A stretch of 49,545 nt of DNA from assembly GCA_050942615.1 (NCBI GenBank), contig JBMNNQ010000006.1:1-49545 (forward strand). The letters run 5' to 3'. Position 1 is the stretch's first letter, and each line of letters starts with the position of its first letter. Source of the stretch: JAAZMI01 sp050942615. Lineage in GTDB: Bacteria; Bacillota; Dethiobacteria; DTU022; UBA8154. This document shows, in pieces, positions 1 to 5,739 of the stretch. Position numbers and translations under genes: made by a program. The notes under the pieces are model-generated. The model saw only the letters and a list, made by a program, of their open reading frames with translations. It made no database searches and was not told the origin of the DNA.

Positions 1-64
1 AATTGCAATTGTTTCCTTATAGATATTTTTAAAAGCTTCCTCGGCTGCAAAAATAGCAGGAACT

Positions 65-104
65 GATACGGTGAAGGCAGTTATTCGCACTGAGGTGTGT
101 CCAC
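65..104 (+). mobile_element. 3'-end relic of the IS3-family element
   Basis: About 40 bases match, with a few changes, the last bases of the IS3-family copies at 3486-3908 and 48021-49303 (shared core GGCAGTTATTCGCAC followed by GGTGTGTCCACTT). No coding sequence remains. It runs directly into the palindromic repeats at 108-166. Confidence 0.7.
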
Positions 105-107
105 TTG

Positions 108-217
108 AATGCAACGGGGACGGTTCCCGTTGCATCACGAATGCAACGGGGACGGTTCCTGTTGCATCACAACGAATTGCAGGTTAAATTTTTTAGAAGG
201 AACCGTCCCTATTGCAT
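108..217. repeat. Cluster of REP-like palindromic repeats
   Basis: Two direct copies lie at 108-135 and 140-166. Each has the arm ATGCAACGGG, a short GACGGT-containing centre and the complementary arm CCCGTTGCAT or CCTGTTGCAT. A third copy lies inverted near 194-217. Related copies occur at 3288-3316 and 9508-9536. The form suggests REP-type repeats mobilised in trans by a Y1 transposase, but no such transposase is in the window. Confidence 0.7.
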
Positions 218-252
218 TTAAAGGCCCTGCCAAAAGCAGGGCCTTTAAATGC
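214..252 (-). terminator. Intrinsic terminator-like hairpin after the amidase gene
   Basis: A perfect 17-bp inverted repeat (arms 214-230 and 236-252, 5-base loop) lies about 20 bases past the stop of the minus-strand amidase gene. The arms contain GGCCCTGC/GCAGGGCC and AT-rich ends. A long T-tract is missing, so efficiency is uncertain. Confidence 0.65.
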
Positions 253-274
253 ACTTAATATTATTTTGCAGCTT

Positions 275-994
275 TTATGGTGTGGTCTGGATATGAAATT
301 TTTCTTCCTGCCATGCAAGATGTATTTTCAGCGCTTCAGCCAACGGGCGCAGGGGAACATAGGTAACGTTGTCGATCAGGTATGCTGCAAAATTTAGGGG
401 GCGGCCGTTCAGCGTTCCTTCCACACGGCGCTGAACCTGGGGCAGGGTTTTGCCGGGGTCGGCTGCGGAAATGTTTTCTGCTGCAGATCCTTCTTGGTTG
501 TTCCCCAGTTGTATTTGAATACGGTGTTTAAACGCGTCCCAGCCGGCCCAGTCATTATCCATAAAAATGCGCGGGCAGGCCTTGCCGCTCCAATCAAAGT
601 GCCGGCGCAGTCGTTCCACCCCCCAGCCCCTTTGCTGTAGGAGCCCGGCTGCTAGTGCTGCTGCCCGGGCCAGTGTTTTTTCCCGGTTGCCGCTTTCACA
701 TATTTCTATGCCGATGGACTTGCGGTTGCCGGGGCCACCGGCGCCGTCACCGGCGTGCCAGGCAGTTTCGTTTAAGGGGATAGCTTCTATGGCCTCTTTT
801 TCATCCACGCAGATGTGCCAGGAGGCGGTTCTGCTGTTAATGGGGTTTGTCAGCCAGGCCCGTTCGTTGCGGGCCGTGGAGCCGGGGTTACCGGTAGAGT
901 GTATAGTTATATATTCCGGGGCGAGGTGCAGTCCCGGCCGCCGGTTATGGGGGGTGCTTGCAGGAATATGGTCCACAAAGTAGCTTGTTTTCAC
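275..994 (-). CDS. N-acetylmuramoyl-L-alanine amidase (Amidase_2/endolysin type) with C-terminal stalk-like domain
   Basis: The 239-residue protein should cleave the amide bond between N-acetylmuramic acid and L-alanine in peptidoglycan. Residues about 25-160 form an Amidase_2 (T7-lysozyme/CwlA/XlyA) domain. The first zinc His is in YITIHSTGNPGS, the context WHAGDG follows, and the second His and the Cys are in RHFDWSGKACP. Residues about 190-235 resemble the copper-amine-oxidase-N-like stalk domain common in Clostridia (NGRPLNFAAYLID, VTYVPLRPLAEAL). No signal peptide or membrane segment is seen, so release would need a holin-like route or lysis. It is the last gene of a minus-strand cassette after DUF1659, DUF2922 and a YvrJ-like gene, and is followed by a hairpin. 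Confidence 0.88.
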   Translation of the reverse strand: MKTSYFVDHIPASTPHNRRPGLHLAPEYITIHSTGNPGSTARNERAWLTNPINSRTASWHICVDEKEAIEAIPLNETAWHAGDGAGGPGNRKSIGIEICESGNREKTLARAAALAAGLLQQRGWGVERLRRHFDWSGKACPRIFMDNDWAGWDAFKHRIQIQLGNNQEGSAAENISAADPGKTLPQVQRRVEGTLNGRPLNFAAYLIDNVTYVPLRPLAEALKIHLAWQEEKFHIQTTP

Positions 995-1071
995 GTTTGT
1001 TTAATTCTCCTTCTATAAAATAGCTGCCATTTTAAATTGGCGCTCAAAGTGTGTTTACGGGAAATGAGCCG

Positions 1072-1106
1072 GTATCCCGCGGTTTAAGCCGTGGGAATAT
1101 GTCAAA
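1072..1106 (+). mobile_element. Solitary IS200/IS605-like right-end hairpin
   Basis: The sequence CCCGCGG-TTTAAG-CCGTGGG followed by ATATGTCAA has the form of the hairpin-plus-TCAA right end of IS200/IS605 elements. Similar sequences occur at 2341-2377 and 13756-13792. No transposase remains. The final GTCAA overlaps the stop codon of the YvrJ-like gene on the other strand. Confidence 0.45.
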
Positions 1107-1250
1107 GCATTTTGGCTACATTACCGTTCAGTTCCCGAATGCAGGCCGTCAGTTCATCCAACTTGCCTTCGATGCGGGTTAGCAGGTAAAGACTGATTAC
1201 TGCAGGAAAGCCGATATTCGCAATCAGGGGGATCAGTTCTTCTACCCCAT
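1102..1250 (-). pseudogene. YvrJ-family small membrane protein, reading frame broken at its start
   Basis: Minus-strand translation from 1245 to 1102 gives 47 residues beginning VEELIPLIANIGFPAVISLY and continuing LLTRIEGKLDELT. This is a typical YvrJ-family protein: one hydrophobic segment, then an amphipathic charged tail. The expected ATG (1248-1250) sits after a good Shine-Dalgarno (AGAGGTGA), but the bases between it and the frame leave them out of phase, and ATG-GGG-TAG stops at once. One extra G in the GGGG run would restore MGVEEL. It may be a recent frameshift, a sequencing error or a gene using a non-standard start. The form recalls small holin-like proteins, and the next gene is an endolysin-type amidase. 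Confidence 0.6.
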
Positions 1251-1276
1251 GGCAGCATCACCTCTTTTTTAAAATT

Positions 1277-1314
1277 ACAGCAAGGAATGGCAGGTGTATG
1301 CTGTTCCTTGCTGT
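1277..1314 (-). terminator. Hairpin between the DUF2922 and YvrJ genes
   Basis: A perfect 11-bp inverted repeat (ACAGCAAGGAA at 1277-1287, complementary arm 1304-1314) is followed on the minus strand by AATTTTAAAAAAG and then the YvrJ Shine-Dalgarno. It could end transcription partway or serve as a processing site inside the cassette. Confidence 0.5.
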
Positions 1315-1448
1315 TAATTCTACGCTTGGGGATGTACTTTTGTGCTGTTTTTTTGTTGAATCACGGCAGGGCAGGGGCCGGGCGGTGGCTCCGGTTTGTG
1401 CTTGGGCTGCCGCCCGCTGCCCCCGGTGTCCCTGAAAATGGTAGCTGT

Positions 1449-1667
1449 CTAGTAGTCCAGGATGGTGGTAACTTCGCGGGCTACTATTTCTGCCCTGACT
1501 TTTTCAACAATGCTGCCGCCGCTGGTTTCAAAGATGTCGGTACTGATAATCAAGTCCATGGCGTTTTCAACATCTTCAGCGTCCAGGTCTTCGATAGGAT
1601 CTTTTACGGTTTTTGTTACGGTTTTGCCTTCTGCGTTACGAAAAACCAGGCGTAAGGTTTGATCCAT
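1449..1667 (-). CDS. DUF2922 family protein
   Basis: This 72-residue acidic protein starts MDQTLRLVFRNAEGKTVTKT and ends EIVAREVTTILDY, the pattern of the DUF2922 family. The family is common in spore-forming Firmicutes, usually next to DUF1659 and YvrJ genes, and its function is unknown. The start has a strong Shine-Dalgarno (AGGAGGTG) just upstream. No signal peptide or membrane segment is visible. It is the second gene of the cassette. The GC-rich stretch 1320-1448 downstream holds no convincing gene. Confidence 0.85.
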   Translation of the reverse strand: MDQTLRLVFRNAEGKTVTKTVKDPIEDLDAEDVENAMDLIISTDIFETSGGSIVEKVRAEIVAREVTTILDY

Positions 1668-1773
1668 GATTGCACCTCCTTTCCCGCTGCGTAATTGCCT
1701 GCTGTTTCAGGCGGGAAGCTGCCCAAAACAGCAGGCGGTCATCGGCAAACAACTGTTTGCTGCCCAGGCCCCT

Positions 1774-2001
1774 TTAGGGTTCCTCAAACAGCAGGGCTTC
1801 GCTGATGCGGCGCACTTCTTCTAGACCGTGTTCCTGCAAGTCGCCCAGGGCGTTGCCTACTTCATAAACGTCCTGGTCGGAAGCCGACGGATTCAGGTTG
1901 GAATAGGACTGGGTGCGGTAAAGATGGTTGCCCAGGCTATCCATTCCCACTACCAGGCGCAACTGCAGGCGACCGGTTAAAGGGTTGCTGTTTACAGCCA
2001 T
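1774..2001 (-). CDS. DUF1659 family protein
   Basis: This 75-residue protein begins MAVNSNPLTGRLQLRLVVGM and contains RTQSYSNLNPSASDQDVYEV, matching the DUF1659 family. That family is found in endospore formers together with DUF2922 and YvrJ proteins; its role is not established. An AAAGGAGGTG Shine-Dalgarno precedes the ATG. It is the first gene of the minus-strand cassette and lies about 90 bases downstream of a structured leader with a terminator. Confidence 0.85.
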   Translation of the reverse strand: MAVNSNPLTGRLQLRLVVGMDSLGNHLYRTQSYSNLNPSASDQDVYEVGNALGDLQEHGLEEVRRISEALLFEEP

Positions 2002-2087
2002 GTTTACACCTCCTTTGTGTTTGCTGTCTCCAGTTTAACCGCCCCGGCAGGGTCTGCCAAATACTGGTTGCGGGCGCCGGGGGGCAC

Positions 2088-2169
2088 AAAAAAACCCCCC
2101 GCGGTGCGCGGGGAGCGGTTAACAGGCCCCTTTTGCCACAGCAGGGGGCCGTTAGCGGTTTGCTGTGGC
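2088..2169 (-). promoter_or_regulatory. Structured leader with intrinsic terminator upstream of the DUF1659 cassette
   Basis: Read on the minus strand, there are two overlapping pairings: GCCACAGCA with TGCTGTGGC (2161-2169 with 2135-2143) and GGCCCC with GGGGCC (2145-2150 with 2125-2130). The pairing sites interleave, so the two helices compete. They are followed by a GC-rich stem CCCCGCG/CGCGGGG and seven T bases (about 2088-2113). This looks like an attenuator or, more simply, the terminator of an upstream transcript. It matches no riboswitch class I recognise. Confidence 0.45.
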
Positions 2170-2340
2170 GGGAAGGAAGTGAGCAAAACTATTTTATATT
2201 AATCAAAAAAGGGTAACAGGGGGGGCTAAGTTCATAATTCAGGTAAGCGCGGTTTTCATGCGTAAAAGGGATAGGTTGACTGCGCCCATTACCTGCAAGT
2301 TGATGGAATAAAGGGCGATCATGGTTAAAAATGCCGGCAA

Positions 2341-2377
2341 GAACCCCCCGGGTTTATCCGTGGGGGGTATGTCGGTC
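2341..2377 (+). mobile_element. Solitary IS200/IS605-like right end / TnpB tail relic
   Basis: The sequence reads CCCCCGGG-TTTATCC-GTGGGGGG-TATGTCGG. Its translated frame EPPGFIRGGYV resembles the TnpB C-terminal tail ESPGFIHGRYLK encoded at 13757-13792. No intact TnpB reading frame is present upstream; 2190-2340 holds nothing else I recognise. Confidence 0.45.
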
Positions 2378-2395
2378 AACAAACTATATTATAAT

Positions 2396-3253
2396 TTAGT
2401 CTTTTTTAGCCCCGCCAACGTTTTCCATCACCACTGCTGCATTAAGGATTGTTAGTTCGAGGTTTTGTTTTTGCAGCGCCCTTTGTAGATCTTCAAGTGA
2501 GAACTCAAGTGCCTGGAACTTTTCCTTGCTTAAAGACTGTTCCAAAACAGGTGCCCGTCTTGTAATATAGTCTAGGCTCTCTTCCGCCTTTTTGTAATCA
2601 TCGGCTGCAGCATACAAAACTGTATTTCTCAAATGGTAGCCAAATTCATAAACAGGAAGGACCTTTTGATCAACAAAAGGCGACACTAGTTCTGCTAAGT
2701 TTCCGGTCAGCATGTTGGCCGCAACCATGGTGTTGAAATAGTTTTGCTCATTGCTAAATACTGTAAGGATATCCAGCTGCCTTTCAAAGTCGTCAATTTT
2801 TTCCTGCGGCACACTTTCTTTTATAACCTGCGGTTGCAGTTCATTCCATTTGGTATGCAGATTTGTAATGGTGCTGGCAATATTGTCCCAGATTACAGCA
2901 GTTTCCTGGGGGATCTCCTTATTTTCCATTTCCAAACCCTCTGTTTTTAAAAGTTCGCCCAGCAGGGTATCCTCATAAGTCAAGTCACTGATCCGGGTTT
3001 TTTCTTTACTTTCCTGTTGATTGGCGCCGGCCTCAGCTTCTTTTTGTTCCTCTTTCATATTTTTTTCTATGATGGGGACAAGATCAGCTTGTTGCATAAT
3101 GTTTAGAGCCCCTTTTTCAATATCCACAAACGCCTCAGGAGGCTTTTTTTGTGTTTCGGGCTTTTGGCTGGACTTTTTTCCGCCACCGCAACCCATGCCC
3201 AAAAAGATAAAGAAAACCATGCATAAGATCAAGCATTTTATTTTTAAATTCAT
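2396..3253 (-). CDS. Putative lipoprotein of unknown function
   Basis: The 285-residue protein starts MNLKIKCLILCMVFFIFLGM, followed by a Cys-Gly-Gly-Gly: a type II signal peptide with lipobox LGMGC, so it should be lipid-anchored on the outer face of the membrane. The mature part is rich in Lys, Glu and Gln and predicted mostly helical. I recognise no enzymatic motif. The ATG at 3253 is preferred over the upstream codon at 3289 because GGTGA lies just before it and the signal peptide begins there. It is flanked by mobile-element remnants on both sides. Confidence 0.75.
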   Translation of the reverse strand: MNLKIKCLILCMVFFIFLGMGCGGGKKSSQKPETQKKPPEAFVDIEKGALNIMQQADLVPIIEKNMKEEQKEAEAGANQQESKEKTRISDLTYEDTLLGELLKTEGLEMENKEIPQETAVIWDNIASTITNLHTKWNELQPQVIKESVPQEKIDDFERQLDILTVFSNEQNYFNTMVAANMLTGNLAELVSPFVDQKVLPVYEFGYHLRNTVLYAAADDYKKAEESLDYITRRAPVLEQSLSKEKFQALEFSLEDLQRALQKQNLELTILNAAVVMENVGGAKKD

Positions 3254-3287
3254 AGTAATCACCGCTGTTAGTATACCCAAACACGAC

Positions 3288-3391
3288 AATGCAATGGGGA
3301 CGGTTCCTGTTGCATCACAACGAACTGCATGTTAAAGTTTCTTATGGCGCAGTCATAACAGCTATCGGATTAACCCCCCAATATTGGGAAC
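3288..3391. repeat. 104-bp repeat, copy A (REP-like end plus shared body)
   Basis: This segment is identical to 9508-9611 except for one base. It begins with the REP-like palindrome (ATGCAATGGGGACGGTTCC...) and continues into a sequence that, in copy B, starts a longer element. After about 30 unrelated bases, a second 60-bp block (3422-3481) matches 9912-9971. Copy A is therefore a deleted form of copy B. Confidence 0.85.
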
Positions 3392-3421
3392 ATTGCCATC
3401 CTTTGTCGGCTTGGGCCTCCT

Positions 3422-3481
3422 GATGGTAGTCATCCTTATCTTGCAGCAAATCTAGTATGCTTTCCTTAATACCCTCTTCCC
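3422..3481 (-). pseudogene. Fragment of Rpn-like gene (copy A)
   Basis: Sixty bases are identical to 9912-9971, which lie inside the minus-strand Rpn-like ORF at 9796-10077 and encode the part around KESILDLLQDKDDYH. Both ends of the gene are missing, and the IS3 fragment begins immediately after it at about 3486. Confidence 0.75.
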
Positions 3482-3485
3482 TTCT

Positions 3486-3908
3486 AAGTGGGGAAAATAG
3501 AAGGGCAACTGTTATGACAATGCACCTGCAGAATCGCTATTTGGCACCATAAAAACTGAATTGGTTTATCCTAACCATTATGAAACTAGAGCAGCAGCCA
3601 GACAAGCCATTTTTGAATATGTTGAAGTATTTTACAACCGCTTACGCCGCCATGCCAGCCTTGGCTACTTAACGCCGGTAGATTTTAAGCAACGTTATTT
3701 TCAAGAAAAAGCTTGGATCTAACGGCAGTCAAGGGCCGTCAAGGGCAAAGCTTTACCCTTGACGGCCCACATCAGCTGACCCTGTTGACTGCTCGACATG
3801 TAAACATGGCGGGCTGCCCCCCGGCGAGGGCGGGTGTGGGCAGGGCCTACGAAATAATGCGGTAAGGGCAGTTATTCGCACCTAGGTGTGTCCACTTTAT
3901 TGGGGACA
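3486..3908 (+). mobile_element. Truncated IS3-family element (3' third)
   Basis: It encodes the C-terminal end of an IS3/IS150-type OrfB integrase, from about KGNCYDNAPAESLFGTIKTE to the stop at 3720-3722. This keeps the catalytic Glu (APAESLFG) but not the two Asp residues. The non-coding end to 3908 terminates in GTGTGTCCACTTTATTGGGGACA, matching the end of the element at 48021-49303. The N-terminal two thirds and orfA are lost, so it cannot move on its own. Confidence 0.85.
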
Positions 3909-4055
3909 GGTCGGTTTTTCCATTCCAGATAGTCTACGGTCTAGTGACCCTCCCTTGCGAATTATGCGATTTTTACGCGTTAACCTGGCGCGTTGTCGTT
4001 TCAAGGCACCCGGGGAGACGTTTACCCCCTGGGGATGCTTAATTTCAGAATTGGT

Positions 4056-4084
4056 TTGACAACTGTTGCCTAAAGCTTTACAAT
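4056..4084 (+). promoter_or_regulatory. Sigma-A promoter of the toxin-antitoxin operon
   Basis: TTGACA (4056-4061), a 17-base spacer and TACAAT (4079-4084) form a near-consensus vegetative promoter about 60 bases before the antitoxin ATG. The region 3909-4055 otherwise shows no gene. Confidence 0.8.
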
Positions 4085-4088
4085 TTAA

Positions 4089-4110
4089 GTAAGGAAACTT
4101 GTTTCCTTAC
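4089..4110. promoter_or_regulatory. Palindromic operator at the toxin-antitoxin promoter
   Basis: A perfect 10-bp inverted repeat, GTAAGGAAAC-TT-GTTTCCTTAC, starts five bases after the -10 box and covers the expected transcription start. This is the usual position for autorepression by the antitoxin. Binding is inferred. Confidence 0.7.
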
Positions 4111-4143
4111 TTATGCATTTTTAATAGAAAGGAGCATAAAATA

Positions 4144-4533
4144 ATGTTAACAACAAATATAAATGCAGGAGATGGACAAATAGAAAAACGCCGGATTAAT
4201 ATCTCCAGTAAAAGACAGATCACTATCCCCGCAAAATATTTTGATTCTTTAGGTTTAGATAAAGAACTTGACTGTATCTATTCTAAGGATATGCTGATCC
4301 TTTTGCCTGTAAAAAAAGAAGATCCCGCTTTTGCTGAAGAGATCTTACAAGATCTCATCGAGCAAGGTTTTTCAGGTGAAAAACTATTAATCGAGTTTAA
4401 AAAAGCCAATCGTAAAGTTAGGCCTGCTGTTGAAAAATTGATCGAGGAAGCTGATGAAATTGCAAAGGCAGCCTCTATAAATTATATAGACCCAACAGAC
4501 GATATCTTTGGCGATGAAGAACCGAAGGCTTAA
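4144..4533 (+). CDS. AbrB/MazE-like antitoxin
   Basis: The 129-residue protein has an N-terminal SpoVT/AbrB-type DNA-binding domain at about residues 14-55 (RRINISSKRQITIPAKYFDS, then LDCIYSKDMLILLPV). An acidic helical C-terminal part (EEILQDLIEQGFSGEKLLIE to DDIFGDEEPKA) probably wraps the toxin. The ATG at 4144 is chosen over an upstream in-frame ATG because AAAGGAG lies nine bases before it and the upstream one falls inside the operator. It is followed two bases after its stop by the RelE-like toxin gene. Autoregulation through the palindrome at 4089-4110 is likely. Confidence 0.85.
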   Translation: MLTTNINAGDGQIEKRRINISSKRQITIPAKYFDSLGLDKELDCIYSKDMLILLPVKKEDPAFAEEILQDLIEQGFSGEKLLIEFKKANRKVRPAVEKLIEEADEIAKAASINYIDPTDDIFGDEEPKA

Positions 4534-4535
4534 TA

Positions 4536-4829
4536 ATGCTTCCTGTAGTCTATACCCCAATGGCAGAAAAATATTTTAAAAAACTTAAGGACAAGCGGCT
4601 TAAGAATTCATTCAAGGAAGCAATTGTTAGCATAAGAACAAACCCCCAAATAGGAAACGCTAAATCTGGCGACCTAAAAGGTATTTACAGCCTCGATATT
4701 TACTATAATCGTACAAATTATGAGCTTGCCTATAGGATATCTCAACTTGAAAATGGCGAAATGGTAGTCATTATCATGGCGGGCACTAGGGAAAACTTTT
4801 ATAAAGAACTAAAAAGATATATGACTTAA
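4536..4829 (+). CDS. RelE/ParE-family toxin
   Basis: The 97-residue basic protein (MLPVVYTPMAEKYFKKLKDK ... GIYSLDIYYNRTNYELAYRI ... VVIIMAGTRENFYKELKRYM) has the RelE/ParE fold signature: an N-terminal helix hairpin, then strands ending in a short C-terminal helix. RelE members cut mRNA on the ribosome and ParE members poison gyrase; sequence alone does not decide which applies here. It is translationally linked to the antitoxin gene (2-base gap) and followed by a terminator. Confidence 0.85.
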   Translation: MLPVVYTPMAEKYFKKLKDKRLKNSFKEAIVSIRTNPQIGNAKSGDLKGIYSLDIYYNRTNYELAYRISQLENGEMVVIIMAGTRENFYKELKRYMT

Positions 4830-4857
4830 TGCTAAGTTAGCCCTTCCCAAACATTTC

Positions 4858-4880
4858 CAAAACCGCCATCCTCTTGGACG
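4858..4880 (+). terminator. Terminator of the toxin-antitoxin operon
   Basis: The arms AAAACCG and CGGTTTT, with an imperfect stem interior, run into a T-tract (GGTTTTTTTAC) about 30 bases after the toxin stop. Confidence 0.65.
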
Positions 4881-4956
4881 GTTTTTTTACTGTGGCAACT
4901 TTTACAAAGGGGCTGCCAGTTCTTTCTATGTGATTTTGCATGACACCTTTCCAGCG

Positions 4957-5640
4957 TTAGCCGTGCGACAAAGAAGCAACCGCCTCCAGGCCGTCTGCAG
5001 TAAACAGCGGCACACTGGCGCCGGCAACCTTTAAATGATGTTCAACATATCCCTGAATCTCTTCTTTCTTCAGGGGTTCCAGGACATACCGCATAATGAT
5101 CCGCTGGTTTAACGGCTGGACGTGGGACACCTCCAGCCTTTGCAAAAGCAGTGGCAAACCCGCCAGAATCAGGACAAAAGGGTTTAGCGCATCCATATTA
5201 AAGTTGAAAAGCAGCCCCAGATCCGTCAACATCTTAGGGGTAGCCAAATGCATTTCATCCATGATCAATACAGGCGTAATCTTCTTGTCCCTGTACAAAG
5301 ACAGGGTCCTTTGCTGCAGCTGCCCAAACAGATCCACCTTGCGGAAAAGCGGTTCTTCCCCCAGGCCCCGTACCAGCCCCCGGTAGAAATCCATGACTGT
5401 CCCTTAATTCTAAAATGGTTCCTCTCAGATCAGCCGGGATGCTGCGGGCCTGTCCCTTATCGGCACGCTGTTTGGGCTTTAGCCCGGCAAAACCTTCTTT
5501 TTTGTAGATACCCAGCCAATTTTCAACCGTCTTCGGCCTGTATTCTTTGGCCCCATAGTACGGCACCTGGTGCACCAGGCTGCATATTTCAGCTAAATAG
5601 TCCTGTTGGGAAAATCGTTTTCCTTACCTCTTTGAAAGTA
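4957..5640 (-). pseudogene. Fused remains of a TniA-like transposase and a TniB/ExeA-like ATPase
   Basis: The 5' part (minus strand, about 5640-5400) encodes an N-terminal helix-turn-helix region of a transposase (GAKEYRPKTVENWLGIYKKE, then GLKPKQRADKGQARSIPADL). It runs, with a frame change, into the middle of an AAA ATPase (5394-4957) that keeps Walker B (VLIMDEMHLA) and a sensor-like region. The ATPase has lost its Walker A segment and ends early at SLSHG. The DDE catalytic core of the transposase is absent. One deletion between two adjacent genes of a Mu/Tn7-like insertion element explains this arrangement. Confidence 0.7.
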
Positions 5641-5739
5641 TTCCCGGGGGGAAATATTGAAATTATGAACGATTTGCATTGTAAATAGTCTTGTAGATAA
5701 AAATGTTGTCCAAAGGTTAGGAAGTGGTGCCGGGGTAAC

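Noticed and set aside
1287..1655. 122-codon plus-strand frame
   Set aside because: It is antisense to the DUF2922 gene and covers GC-rich non-coding sequence, with no ribosome-binding site or known motif.
2004..2186. 60-codon minus-strand frame upstream of DUF1659
   Set aside because: It runs through the terminator and the competing stems, has no family resemblance, and is better explained as the structured leader.
5248..5688. 146-codon plus-strand frame
   Set aside because: It is the shadow of the TniA/TniB fragments on the opposite strand.
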